A stretch of 29,181 nucleotides of DNA. Source: CAZVPF01 sp964628195 (GTDB lineage Bacteria > Planctomycetota > Phycisphaerae > Sedimentisphaerales > Anaerohalosphaeraceae). Where the stretch lies: assembly GCA_964628195.1 (NCBI GenBank), contig CAZVPF010000038.1:1-29181 (forward strand), in the 5' to 3' direction. Below are positions 14,333 to 23,683 of this stretch, piece by piece. A model generated the notes under the pieces. That model did no database searches, was not told the origin of the DNA, and saw only the letters and a list, made by a program, of their open reading frames with translations. Numbering within the stretch: position 1 is the stretch's first letter; every line of letters begins with the position of its first letter. A program made the translations under genes and the position numbers.

Positions 14333-17173
14333 TTACTGCAGCAGCAGTGTCTCTATCTTGTGAGCGGCGATCTTGAAGGAAATCTCGTTCTTTGAGAGCT
14401 TGACCTCTTCAAGTTCGGTTTCGTCAAGTTTGAGCCTCTTTGCGGATTTGACCGGTACGGTGAAGCCTATCTTCGCAGCAACTTCGTCTGAGCTGTTGTT
14501 CCAGACACGCATTATAAAACCGTCGCCCGACTCGGCCTGCTTGATCGCCGAGAGCATGATCTTGTTGGCAGGAGTGATCTTGAAGAAGGAACCCGCAGAG
14601 GGAAGCTCGCCGGATTTTGCGACGCCCTGCAGGGCCTTTACGTCGACTTTATAGTTGTAGGCCTCTTCGAGGACGCTGCCGTTATCCCAGTCCCCGGTGT
14701 GGGGGTATATAGCATATTCCGCTTCGAGGTCGCCGAAACACTGCAAGCCGGTGTACTGATCGAATTCATCGGGAGTCATCTCGGTGTTGGCGGTCATGTA
14801 CGCCCTGTGAGTACGCAGCAGGGTAAGGGACATTGTTCTTTCGCTGTCGTCCTGCACTTCGTATTCACGCAGGCCGCGGTTGAGGAAAGCGACACCGAAT
14901 TTCCCGTCGTTGAGCTCGACGAAATTCTGCATCGGCTGGAACGGGAAGAACTTTTCGAAGTTATCTTTCGTTTCTGTCCATCGCACGCAGCGTTTTTCGA
15001 CGGCGAATGCACTTTCGACGTTTACATAGTCGGTCTTGACCCTGGTCGGGAAATTGACCTGGAGCCTGTGGTCGCGTGCATGGTTGCTGAGCTTCGTCTT
15101 TATCTTGAGATGTTTGCAGTCCTTTTCGAGGGTCAACCATGTTGTCAGAGGCAGGTCTGTTGTTTCTGCTCTTCTGTCACGGTCGTCAAGAGTTGCGGCG
15201 ACGGGGACCTTGAGGGTCATATCGATCCTGTATACCCCGCGAAGCTCATTTGACTCGAGCATGGTTATATCCGCGACTGCGCCGAGGGTCGTCCTGATGT
15301 TGTTTCTCTGGGGGGCCCTGCTGACGTGCGCGCTGCCCACTTCGCCGCTGTCGGTAAAGTAGTGCATGCCTTCCATTACCTTGAATGTTTCCTTATGGGT
15401 AAGGTCGAAGGTGCCGTTGGAGTTTATTTTTACTTTTATGTGCTCGTTTTCGAGAATGCCGCTGGGCCTTGCGATAAGGGGCCTGTCGGGTCCGTTCTGG
15501 GGCAGTTCGACATATCTCGGGCCGCGGGGGCGAAGTGCGTAGGTTTTGTAACCCATCGCGGGAACGTCGGCTTTGAGCAGTACCTTGCGGCGCTGGAACT
15601 TGCCCTTGATACCAGCGGTGTCGAGGTGTCTTTCCACGCTTACCTGCACCTTTTCCTTGCTGAGCTCCTGGTATTCGTACTCCTTGCCGTCTTTGTCTAT
15701 GATGTCATAGTACTCAACGCTCGTGTCGCTTCCGCCGACCCCGGTGGCGGGGTCCACTATGCCGCCCTGCTGGCCGTCGGGCAGATCGATTACCAGAGGC
15801 AAGACCTCTTCGCGGTCGAACTGAGTTGTGTTGAACAATGTGATCGTGTAGTCCTCGGGCTTGAAGTCGGAGGCGGTGTCGATCTTGTTGAACAGGTGAG
15901 TTATGCTGAATGAACTGACTTCCTGGCCTACTGTTTCGGCGAGTGAGAATCGGTAGAGCATGTCTTCGTGGGCCTGGTCGACGGCTGCGCCGCAGATGCT
16001 GTCATGGGCCTGGTTTTGCAGCAGGAATGACCACGCGTTATTGAGGATAGTTGTGGGGTATTCCCAGCCGTACATGGCAGCGATAGAAGCAAGGGGCTCG
16101 GCATGGTTCATCAGAAGCGTTTCGCATTTCTGGTTGAGAATCTTGAGCTTTATGCGTGAGGAATGCGTGGCACCGAGCAGAGCGTTAAAGCCGTTTATCA
16201 CAGCAGGGAAACGCAGCTCGCCGTCATGCACGAAAAGCTCGTCGTCGTTGCTGTCTTTAATTACTGCGTCGAAGTATTCGTCGAGGGAGCTTTGTTTTAT
16301 CTCCACGTCGCCGGATATTTCGTTCATCGCATCTATCATTTCGGGCAGCAGGTCGAACGGGGACTGGTTGTCTTCCATGTTCAAAGCGAGGATATGCTTT
16401 CCGACCGCGTAAGGCAGGGCCTGATCCATGATTGTGTCGAAGGCCTGCTTTAATGAATCCTTATCCTTTTTGAAGCCGGGTGTTTCGCGCAAAAGCTCGA
16501 AGCCCTTCTGGTAGCTGCCGAAGTCGCACATGTGTACGGGGCAGTTTTCCCTGTTGAAGGTGTAGGAAAGGTCCCTTGCGGGCTTGTCCACAACGAGCGG
16601 CTGATGGACGTAGAAGAACCAGTTGGTTCTTGTTACCTCGTCAAATGTTCTGACCGTATGCAGTGTGGAACCGTCAGGCGCCTCCCAGAGGAACAGCGAA
16701 GGCATCTCGAACTTGTTCGTGCCGCGGTAGAACATCGCTGTTTCGATATCGAAGCCCTGGTATATCTGCGGAAGCTGCGAGGTCTGGCCGTAAGAAGTGG
16801 CGGTATAGCCCGAACTCATCGCGCCGCCGAACTGTTTTGCCATTTGCCCGCCCTTGAGCAGGTTGCGGATAAGCGCTTCGGGTGCGACGGTGAAGGTCTC
16901 GGGAAGTGTGTACCAGCTTACGAGCTTCAGCCTGCCTGTGTCGACGAGTTTTTTGATTCGCTCGGTAGCATCGGGCCTGATTGCGAGGTAGTCCTCGAGA
17001 ACGATCATTCCGCCGTCTATGCAGAAATTAGCGTAAGTATCCTTTTGTTCGAGCAGTTCGAGGGTTTCGTCGATGAGGTCCCTCAGACGAAGCTTTGACT
17101 GCTCGGCAGTATGCCTCCATTCCCTGTCCCAGTGCGTCCCTGAAATGACGTGCATAACATATTTCTTAGCCAT
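14333..17173 (-). CDS. GH38 family alpha-mannosidase homologue lacking the catalytic nucleophile
   Basis: A 946-residue GH38 family protein, by homology an alpha-mannosidase. THWDREW holds the zinc ligands His14 and Asp16, QAHDSICG holds His390, and MEDNQSP holds Asp268 in the acid/base region. The family nucleophile motif, usually GYxPDSFG(H/Q)xxQ, reads GYTATSYGQTSQLPQ (121-135), so Thr126 takes the place of the Asp that acts as both nucleophile and zinc ligand. The codon is ACT in a clean reading frame. The rest of the N-terminal catalytic barrel, the helical region and the beta-sandwich C-terminal domains look intact. There is no signal peptide, so it is cytoplasmic. AGGAGA precedes the ATG. 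It is 75 nt downstream of the symporter gene. It may be inactive, use another residue, or be a binding or regulatory protein. Confidence 0.88.
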   Translation of the reverse strand: MAKKYVMHVISGTHWDREWRHTAEQSKLRLRDLIDETLELLEQKDTYANFCIDGGMIVLEDYLAIRPDATERIKKLVDTGRLKLVSWYTLPETFTVAPEALIRNLLKGGQMAKQFGGAMSSGYTATSYGQTSQLPQIYQGFDIETAMFYRGTNKFEMPSLFLWEAPDGSTLHTVRTFDEVTRTNWFFYVHQPLVVDKPARDLSYTFNRENCPVHMCDFGSYQKGFELLRETPGFKKDKDSLKQAFDTIMDQALPYAVGKHILALNMEDNQSPFDLLPEMIDAMNEISGDVEIKQSSLDEYFDAVIKDSNDDELFVHDGELRFPAVINGFNALLGATHSSRIKLKILNQKCETLLMNHAEPLASIAAMYGWEYPTTILNNAWSFLLQNQAHDSICGAAVDQAHEDMLYRFSLAETVGQEVSSFSITHLFNKIDTASDFKPEDYTITLFNTTQFDREEVLPLVIDLPDGQQGGIVDPATGVGGSDTSVEYYDIIDKDGKEYEYQELSKEKVQVSVERHLDTAGIKGKFQRRKVLLKADVPAMGYKTYALRPRGPRYVELPQNGPDRPLIARPSGILENEHIKVKINSNGTFDLTHKETFKVMEGMHYFTDSGEVGSAHVSRAPQRNNIRTTLGAVADITMLESNELRGVYRIDMTLKVPVAATLDDRDRRAETTDLPLTTWLTLEKDCKHLKIKTKLSNHARDHRLQVNFPTRVKTDYVNVESAFAVEKRCVRWTETKDNFEKFFPFQPMQNFVELNDGKFGVAFLNRGLREYEVQDDSERTMSLTLLRTHRAYMTANTEMTPDEFDQYTGLQCFGDLEAEYAIYPHTGDWDNGSVLEEAYNYKVDVKALQGVAKSGELPSAGSFFKITPANKIMLSAIKQAESGDGFIMRVWNNSSDEVAAKIGFTVPVKSAKRLKLDETELEEVKLSKNEISFKIAAHKIETLLLQ

Positions 17174-17248
17174 AAAAATCTCCTGTTACCTTTCTTTCGT
17201 AAATTACTCTTAATATTCCAGTTAGTTAAATTTATGTCACTCGGACAT

Positions 17249-19327
17249 TTAAGTTCTATCGCTTTCGGGCTTTGCTGCCACGTGGCCCGGGGCGTCCTCA
17301 TCGACCGCTGCAGGGGCAGGCTCCGGCTCGGGATACTTGTTCGGGCTCGATGCCGGCGGAAGTTTTCTATACCAGAAGAAATACATGCCGGTCATGCCTA
17401 TTGCAAAGAGCACGAAGGTAAAACCGAACGCCTTGAAGCTGCGAACGATTATCTGCATGGGCAGAAGGAACATGGTTACCTGCCACAGCAGCACGAACGG
17501 TATGGCGCAGATATCGTAGAGGTGTTCGTGGTTCATTTCCTTGCGTTCTTCTTCTGAGAGTCTTTCCTTGAAGGGTCCCCACAGTCCGAACGGTTTTGTG
17601 CGGCGGTAGAATTTTTCGACGACTTCATCGTCCTCCGGTTTTGTGAGATATGTACCTATGATCGAGCCGACAAAGCCGATTGCGAGAATTATACCGAACA
17701 TCCATCGTTCGTCGCGGAGGATGTTGTCCCAGTAGGAATTGGGTTCGAGATTAGGGAGGACTATCCTGTGAAGTACGGCCCCGGCCATTCCGAAAATTGT
17801 ACCCCAGGCAAAGCCGCCCCCGTTAAATCGCCACCAGTACAGGCGAAGGAAGCCCGGAACCAGCGCCCCTGCGCCCAGGCCCATTACAATCCAGCCCCAT
17901 ACGTCATTTATGCTTTCAAGGGAGTAGGCGAACAGGAAACCGAGCGCTACGATAACCACCACGAAAAGCCATGTCATGTAGATAAGCTCTTTTGTGGAGG
18001 CCCTGGGTCTTACGTATTTCTGATATATGTCCCTTGTCATAATTCCCGCGGAGAGGTTGACGTGGGTATCGAAAGTCGACATCGAGGCGGCGATAAGGGC
18101 GATCATCATAAGCCCGCGGAAGCCTGCTGGTATCGAGAAAAGAAGCACCGCAGGGAGTATTCGCTCGGGGTTGACGGTTCCTTCGTAGCTCAGCAGCTTG
18201 ATCTTCATTGCCCAGTCGTCCGAGGCGAAAATGTCGCGAAGGCCATCGATCATTTCAGGCGGGAAACTTCCCGGATTGTTTATTATATTTGATAACAGTG
18301 TCGGCCATTGGGGCTTGGTTACGTCCGGGACGTGCTGTTTTATCAGCACCATCGCATCCATAAGCAGGCCCTGGTTCGGGTAGAGGTCCTTAACGAGGAA
18401 TATTCCAAGCGTTGCGAAACCGATCATCAACGGCCAGCGGAAAGTCATCATAATTGTCCAGAGGAACGTGAGTGTTCCGCATTCACGGTCACTTCTTGCA
18501 CCGAAATATTTCGGGTCTCCGGGGAAGCCCAGGCCGCGGAAAATATTATTAAGCAGGTAAAATACCGCGAACATAAACAGGTCCTTGTAGACGGTATAGC
18601 CGGCCGGCATGTCCACGCGGAAATGCGGAGCGGAGCTGATCCAGTTTTGCTGTCCTGTTACTTCGGCGGCAACAGCGGCGAAGTTTTCCGTTCCCGCGAT
18701 CTTGAACCAGGCCATTGTAGAAACGATTATCACCGCAAGCATAATAATGCCGGCCTGGAAGACGTCGGTGAAAACAACCCCGTAAAAGCCCGAGACCATA
18801 GTATATACGGTTGCGACAACTACAAGCAGTATCGCACAGGCAAAGGGCGAGAGTGGAAGAAAAGTCGAAAGGAACAAGCCTATCGCCTTTACGAGATAAG
18901 CGAGCATTCCGACGGTTGTTGCGATTGCTCCAAAGGCCGAGGCAAACTGAGCGAACCTGCCGCCGAAACCGTCGCCGAAGCGGAAAATCATCCACTCAGC
19001 GGGTGTGAGGCACTGGGACCTTCGCATCCATTTACCGACAAAAAGGAGCATGAACGGAAGCAGCAGTCCCGCCCCGCCGCGGAATTCTATATAAAGACCA
19101 CGCGGGCCGAGTATGAAAAGGAAAGAAACGATAAGCATCGTACCTGCTACGTCGAGCCATGAGGCCATGCCGGACATACCAAGAGCCCACCATGGCAGGC
19201 TGCGGTTTCCGATGCAGTAATCTTCGAGGCTTGCCGAGGCCTTTTTCTTCAGGTAAAGGCCCAATCCTACGAGAATCGAAAAATAAACGCTGATCACCAC
19301 GTAATCGAAGGTATTTAGATATTTCAA
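17249..19327 (-). CDS. sodium:solute symporter (SSS family), probable sugar importer
   Basis: A 692-residue SSS-family symporter with 13 or more membrane segments. Typical blocks are the N-terminal DYVVISVYFSILVGLGLYLKK, DYCIGNRSLPWWALGMSGMASWLD, TVYTMVSGFYGVVFTDVFQ and AASMSTFDTHVNLSAGIMTRDIYQKYVRP, the last matching the TM8 region that forms the sodium site. It is longer than the usual 500-550 residues: a loop near 315-375 and a C-terminal part with extra membrane spans and a Pro/Glu/Ala-rich tail account for this. The start is TTG at 19327, with GGGAGA 7 nt upstream. It is the first gene of the leftward operon, transcribed from a near-consensus promoter, and shares control with the GH31 arm. 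A role in taking up the sugar released by the secreted enzymes is inferred from context. Confidence 0.9.
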   Translation of the reverse strand: MKYLNTFDYVVISVYFSILVGLGLYLKKKASASLEDYCIGNRSLPWWALGMSGMASWLDVAGTMLIVSFLFILGPRGLYIEFRGGAGLLLPFMLLFVGKWMRRSQCLTPAEWMIFRFGDGFGGRFAQFASAFGAIATTVGMLAYLVKAIGLFLSTFLPLSPFACAILLVVVATVYTMVSGFYGVVFTDVFQAGIIMLAVIIVSTMAWFKIAGTENFAAVAAEVTGQQNWISSAPHFRVDMPAGYTVYKDLFMFAVFYLLNNIFRGLGFPGDPKYFGARSDRECGTLTFLWTIMMTFRWPLMIGFATLGIFLVKDLYPNQGLLMDAMVLIKQHVPDVTKPQWPTLLSNIINNPGSFPPEMIDGLRDIFASDDWAMKIKLLSYEGTVNPERILPAVLLFSIPAGFRGLMMIALIAASMSTFDTHVNLSAGIMTRDIYQKYVRPRASTKELIYMTWLFVVVIVALGFLFAYSLESINDVWGWIVMGLGAGALVPGFLRLYWWRFNGGGFAWGTIFGMAGAVLHRIVLPNLEPNSYWDNILRDERWMFGIILAIGFVGSIIGTYLTKPEDDEVVEKFYRRTKPFGLWGPFKERLSEEERKEMNHEHLYDICAIPFVLLWQVTMFLLPMQIIVRSFKAFGFTFVLFAIGMTGMYFFWYRKLPPASSPNKYPEPEPAPAAVDEDAPGHVAAKPESDRT

Positions 19328-19439
19328 GCCGATGTCTCCCTATTTAATTGTTTTTTACGAAAACACACACTCAGCCAACCATAGATAACTTATACTGTTT
19401 GTGAAGATGATTTTAGCAGTACTTTTGATTTCCGGGGGC

Positions 19440-19468
19440 ATTCTAACAAATGCGGAAATATATGTCAA
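19440..19468 (-). promoter_or_regulatory. strong promoter for the symporter-GH38 operon
   Basis: On the minus strand TTGACA (19468-19463), a 17-nt spacer and TAGAAT (19445-19440), with TGT directly before the -10 box (extended -10). The transcript would begin near 19433, leaving a leader of about 105 nt before the TTG start. Confidence 0.7.
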
Positions 19469-19477
19469 GGTGCATTG

Positions 19478-19505
19478 TTGACAAATTTTTAAAAGATGTT
19501 AGAAT
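19478..19505 (+). promoter_or_regulatory. promoter P1 for the GH31-sulfatase operon
   Basis: TTGACA (19478-19483), a 16-nt spacer and TAGAAT (19500-19505), again with TGT before the -10 box. Its -35 box lies only 9 bp from the -35 box of the leftward promoter, back to back, and the two use the same nine-base sequence TGTTAGAAT at the -10 region. Confidence 0.65.
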
Positions 19506-19534
19506 ACAATTTGTCTTTACAGTATTTGACAAAT
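19480..19534. promoter_or_regulatory. three GACAAAT elements in the divergent control region
   Basis: GACAAAT occurs at 19480-19486 (plus), as its complement ATTTGTC at 19509-19515, and again at 19528-19534 (plus). The first two form an 8-bp inverted repeat GACAAATT/AATTTGTC with a 20-nt spacer. Two copies overlap the -35 boxes of P1 and P2. This may be an operator, or may partly reflect repeated promoter boxes in AT-rich DNA. Confidence 0.4.
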
Positions 19535-19553
19535 ATAAAAAAATTGGTAATAT
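19526..19553 (+). promoter_or_regulatory. promoter P2 for the GH31-sulfatase operon
   Basis: TTGACA (19526-19531), a 16-nt spacer and TAATAT (19548-19553) with TGG before it (extended -10). It has the same spacing as P1, exactly 48 bp downstream. Transcription would start near 19560, about 63 nt ahead of the GH31 start codon. Confidence 0.65.
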
Positions 19554-19622
19554 TAAATAGTTGCATATATACCTTTTTATTAGCTAATTACAAGACAGAA
19601 AATGGTTACAGGAGGCTAAAAA

Positions 19623-21779
19623 TTGGGTAAAAACAAGTTTTCAGTATTAATTAAGGTACTAATCGCTCTTTTTTTCATGTTTTTAAGCGGCTGCGGTGAA
19701 TCAGCAAAATCCGGGAGCAAACACGAAAAAGTATCGGTAAAAGAGGCTGGCAAGGTTGTTTTTTCGCTCGAAGGCGTTGATAATTGTCCTGTTTTCACAT
19801 TCTCCAATGAACATTTCAGGAAAAAGTTTTCATTTGCAGCAGTCCAAGGCCGAGGAAGCGTTTTTTTTGAGACCGCTGGGGGCAAAACATGGCTCAAAGG
19901 CGAGCCTGACAAAGTTATAAAAAGGGACGACTGTGTTAAGTCGGTATGGGAGAGGGGCGAGAAAAAGGTTTACTTAACCGCAAGGAAAGCGGGGGATGAT
20001 TTTATTGTGAAATTTTCCTCATCCGGAGGCGCCGAGGTTCTCAAGTGGGGATTTAATCTCAATGCCGCCGATGAAGAATACTTCACCGGGCTGTTCGAGA
20101 GGGTTGTTGACGGGGACCAGAAAGAATCGTGGAAGCCCGGGCTGGAGGAGGCAATGAACCTTCGGGGTCAAAAGGTTCGGATGCTGGTTCGCCCTACTCT
20201 TTCACTTTATTGTCCTTTTTATGTTTCTTCGAGCAATTACGGGCTTTTTGTACGCGGGACGTGGCCGGGCAGTTTCGATATTTGCAGCGAGTATGAAAAT
20301 ATCGTGCAGGTCGAGTTCGAGGGCCCTGAGCTTGATATGACAATTTATTCCGGTGCGAATCCCGGGGAAATAATTCGCAAGCACGCCCTTGCGGTCGGGC
20401 CGACACTGCTGCCGCCGAAGTGGGCGTTCGGACACTGGAGATGGCGGGACAATCATTCGCACCTTGATAAATATTATAACGGGTCGGACGTTGATGCTCC
20501 GTATAACAGCATGGTGGTGGAAGATATATTGATGATGGACGCGCTGGATATACCTTCGACGGTTTACTGGCTTGACCGGCCTTGGGCGGTGGGCGAGATC
20601 GGTTTTGACGAGTACGAATGGGACCGTGAGAGGTTTCCGCGGATCGAGGGTATGGTTAAATGGCTCGAGCGCGAGGGTAAGATGACACTGCTTTGGATAG
20701 GCCCGTGGGTAAGGGGCAGGATCGGCGACTACGCCCTTTCAAAAGGCTACAACCTCGAATGGGAGCGGAGCAGGGACAAGAAACTGGTGCTGATGGATTT
20801 TACGAACCCCGATGCCCGGCGGTGGTGGCAGAAGGAGTGCCTCGGCAAGGTTCTTGATATCGGCATACGCGGTTTCAAGCTTGACCGTGCCGAGGAGATC
20901 GTACCGGGCAGCAGGGATATAATGACGTTCGACGGACGGACGGCGAGGGAGAACCGTAACGATTATGCCGTTCAGTACGCTCGAACCGTAAACGAGATAT
21001 GCAGCGAATATTACGGTGATGAGTTTATCGTAATGCCGCGGGCGGGATACACAGGTTCAAGCAGGTACGCTGTTTTCTGGGGCGGTGACACGGGGCCGAG
21101 CTTTCCGGGTTTGAGGTCGGCGGTTATCGCGGCGCAGCGCTGCGCGGTGATGGGTTTTCCGTTCTGGGGCAGCGACACAGGCGGATACGGCGGGCCGGGC
21201 AAGATAGATGCCGAGCTTCAGCAGCGGTGGCTTGGGTTCAGCTGCTTTTGCCCGATCATGGAAGTCGGGCCTACTCGCGACCGGGCGTACTGGGACACGG
21301 GGCAGCAGGACGGTTACGATGTAGAGCTCATCGCGACGTGGAGACTTTACGCAAAGTTGCATACCGCAATGATGGATTACAGTTACGACTGCGCGAAAGA
21401 GGCGCAGGAGACGGGCATGCCTGTAATAAGGCCGCTGTTTATGGTTTACCCCGAACAGCAGCAGGCCTGGGAGCACTGGCAGAGCTACCTTTACGGCGGG
21501 GATATTCTGGTAAGCCCGGTTACCGGCAGAGACGTTAAAGCGCAAAGGGTTTACCTGCCTGCGGGTGAAAAGTGGATAGACGCGTGGAACAGGGATGATG
21601 TTTATACAGGCGGGCGATACGTTCAGGCAGCGACGCCTGGTTATAAGATACCTGTTTTCGTAAGGCAGGGGTCAGGGGTTGACCTGGGCGACCTGAAGGG
21701 GCTCTATAATCAGTCCATTGAGATAGCGAAAAAACGGCCTGATATTAAAGAGCTTGAAAAGAATATGATATTTAATTAA
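19623..21779 (+). CDS. GH31 family glycoside hydrolase, lipoprotein
   Basis: A 718-residue GH31 enzyme (alpha-glucosidase/alpha-xylosidase/sulfoquinovosidase superfamily). An N-terminal lipoprotein signal ends LSGC (Cys24), so it is membrane anchored and outside the cytoplasm. An N-terminal beta-sandwich precedes the catalytic barrel. The nucleophile is Asp421 in GFKLDRAEE and the acid/base Asp489 in FWGGDTGPS; the conserved GFPFWGSDTGGYGG follows, and WIGPWVRG lies upstream. The start is TTG at 19623 with an excellent ribosome-binding site, AGGAGG, at 19610-19615. It is the first gene of the rightward operon, 24 nt from the next gene. The exact substrate among GH31 sugars cannot be read from the sequence; the sulfatase neighbours suggest a sulfated polysaccharide. 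Confidence 0.92.
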   Translation: MGKNKFSVLIKVLIALFFMFLSGCGESAKSGSKHEKVSVKEAGKVVFSLEGVDNCPVFTFSNEHFRKKFSFAAVQGRGSVFFETAGGKTWLKGEPDKVIKRDDCVKSVWERGEKKVYLTARKAGDDFIVKFSSSGGAEVLKWGFNLNAADEEYFTGLFERVVDGDQKESWKPGLEEAMNLRGQKVRMLVRPTLSLYCPFYVSSSNYGLFVRGTWPGSFDICSEYENIVQVEFEGPELDMTIYSGANPGEIIRKHALAVGPTLLPPKWAFGHWRWRDNHSHLDKYYNGSDVDAPYNSMVVEDILMMDALDIPSTVYWLDRPWAVGEIGFDEYEWDRERFPRIEGMVKWLEREGKMTLLWIGPWVRGRIGDYALSKGYNLEWERSRDKKLVLMDFTNPDARRWWQKECLGKVLDIGIRGFKLDRAEEIVPGSRDIMTFDGRTARENRNDYAVQYARTVNEICSEYYGDEFIVMPRAGYTGSSRYAVFWGGDTGPSFPGLRSAVIAAQRCAVMGFPFWGSDTGGYGGPGKIDAELQQRWLGFSCFCPIMEVGPTRDRAYWDTGQQDGYDVELIATWRLYAKLHTAMMDYSYDCAKEAQETGMPVIRPLFMVYPEQQQAWEHWQSYLYGGDILVSPVTGRDVKAQRVYLPAGEKWIDAWNRDDVYTGGRYVQAATPGYKIPVFVRQGSGVDLGDLKGLYNQSIEIAKKRPDIKELEKNMIFN

Positions 21780-21803
21780 TGCTGTTAAACGCAGAGGTTT
21801 ATC

Positions 21804-23663
21804 ATGGACAGAAGGAATTTTCTTAAAAAGGCGATGGCTGGGGCGGCTGTGCTTTCGGCAGGCTGCGCGGCAAAGAACGGTGGTGCGGAGCTTTCCGGAA
21901 ACAGGCCCAACGTTCTTATCATAAATATCGACGATATGGGGTACGGGGATATGTCTTGTCACGGCAACCCGTATTTTAAGACGCCTAACATTGATAAACT
22001 GCACGGCGAGAGTGTGAGGTTCACGCAGTTTCATGCCGCTCCGATGTGTACGCCTACGAGGGGGCAGCTTATTTCGGGTATGGACGCTCTGAAAAACGGC
22101 TCGCGCTGGGTAGGCACGGAGAACACCCACCTGCGGACGGATATCCCGGCGATGCCGGAGATATTCAAGGGGGCAGGGTACAGTACGGGGCTTTTCGGCA
22201 AGTGGCATATCGGGGACAATTACCCGATGCGGCCCCAGGACAGGGGCTTTGACGAGGTGGTATGGTTCCCGCAGCAGGAGGTTGGGACGGTTAACGATTA
22301 CTGGGGGAACGATTATTTCGACGACACCTACGAACATAACGGAGAGCATAAAAAGTATGAAGGTTACTGCACCGATGTGTGGTTTGACCTTGCTATGGAC
22401 TGGATGAAGAAAAAGCAGCGAAAGGGACAGCCGTTCCTGTGCTGGGTGCCGACCAACGTGGTTCACGGCCCGTATTTTGTCGAGCAGCAGTACCGCGACA
22501 GGGTTGACATCCCGAACGCGCCTAACGATATTGACACTTTTTTCGCGATGATAGTAAACCTTGACGACAACATGGGCAAGCTTGACGCTTTCCTTGAAAA
22601 GACAGGGCTGAAGGACAACACTATCGTTATCTTCATGACCGACAACGGCGGGACGGGCGGTTATAACTGGTACAATGCCGGGATGCGCGGGCTAAAGACG
22701 ATGCTGTGGGAAGGCGGGCACCGGGTGCCGTGCTTTGTACGCTGGCCGAACGGAAAAATCTCAGGGGGACGGGACATAAACGAGCTTGCGCAGGTGCAGG
22801 ACCTTTTGCCGACGCTGCTGGATCTTTGCGGTGTGCCGTACCCGTCGAGGGCGCAGTTCGACGGGGACAGTCTCGCAAGGCAGCTTAAACAAGAGGCTCC
22901 AATGCCGGACAGGATGCTGGTTATCCAGTTCCAGCGGAGGCTTGAAATTCAAAAGTGGGACGCGTGCATTATGCAGGGACCCTGGAGGCTGGTAAACGCG
23001 ATAGACGCCGACCCGAAAGACAGCCCGGAGCAGCAGGAAATACTCATGCAGAGGAAACGCAACAGGGTTATCAAGCTGGAGCTTTATAACATTGAAAAGG
23101 ACCCGCACCAGGACAGGGATGTTATCGACTGGCACCCTGAAGTGGTTGCGAGGCTAAAGGCCCATTACGAGAAATGGTGGGACAGTGTCCAGCCGCATTT
23201 GAAGATCGAACGGCCTATCGTTATAGGCAATGACGCGGAGAACCCGTCTCTGCTGGCGGCGAGTGCCTGGGCAAAGACCTACTTTACGCAGATAGACAAC
23301 GTGCTTGACGGCAGAGCCGCGAACGGTTACTGGAACATTGCGGCAGACCGTGCGGGCGAGTACGAGTTCGAGCTTCGAAGATGGCCCAAGGAAGCGGACA
23401 CCCCCATCGCCGGTAAGACTGATATTACCTTTACCGACACTTACACCTACGGGCGTAAAAAGGAGGGGACCGCCCTTGCCATAACCGAGGCGAGGGTTCA
23501 GATACAGGGCAGCGACCAGCGCAAGGCTGTCGGGCCGGAAGATAAGGCTTGTGTGTTCAAGCTAAGGCTGAATAAAGGGCCGGCAAAGCTCAGGACATGG
23601 TTTTACGACAAGGAAGGCAAACAGCTCTGCGGGGCTTATTATGTTTATGTAACGAGAAAGTGA
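21804..23663 (+). CDS. secreted lipoprotein sulfatase with C-terminal beta domain
   Basis: A 619-residue S1-family sulfatase. MDRRNFLKKAM is a twin-arginine motif and LSAGC a lipobox (Cys21). The formylglycine motif is CTPTR (Cys82), with Thr rather than the more usual Ser or Ala before the Arg. Metal-site residues lie in NIDDMGYGD (Asp43, Asp44) and FMTDNGG; GKWHIGD supplies Lys/His. After about residue 470 there is an extension of some 150 residues (NIAADRAGEYEFELRRW and following) that looks like a beta-sandwich carbohydrate- or substrate-binding domain often seen in planctomycete arylsulfatases. AGAGG precedes the ATG. It lies between GH31 and the next sulfatase in one operon (24 nt and 20 nt gaps), suggesting that the enzymes act on the same glycan. 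Confidence 0.92.
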   Translation: MDRRNFLKKAMAGAAVLSAGCAAKNGGAELSGNRPNVLIINIDDMGYGDMSCHGNPYFKTPNIDKLHGESVRFTQFHAAPMCTPTRGQLISGMDALKNGSRWVGTENTHLRTDIPAMPEIFKGAGYSTGLFGKWHIGDNYPMRPQDRGFDEVVWFPQQEVGTVNDYWGNDYFDDTYEHNGEHKKYEGYCTDVWFDLAMDWMKKKQRKGQPFLCWVPTNVVHGPYFVEQQYRDRVDIPNAPNDIDTFFAMIVNLDDNMGKLDAFLEKTGLKDNTIVIFMTDNGGTGGYNWYNAGMRGLKTMLWEGGHRVPCFVRWPNGKISGGRDINELAQVQDLLPTLLDLCGVPYPSRAQFDGDSLARQLKQEAPMPDRMLVIQFQRRLEIQKWDACIMQGPWRLVNAIDADPKDSPEQQEILMQRKRNRVIKLELYNIEKDPHQDRDVIDWHPEVVARLKAHYEKWWDSVQPHLKIERPIVIGNDAENPSLLAASAWAKTYFTQIDNVLDGRAANGYWNIAADRAGEYEFELRRWPKEADTPIAGKTDITFTDTYTYGRKKEGTALAITEARVQIQGSDQRKAVGPEDKACVFKLRLNKGPAKLRTWFYDKEGKQLCGAYYVYVTRK

Positions 23664-23683
23664 TATTTATACGGGAGTTTGAA

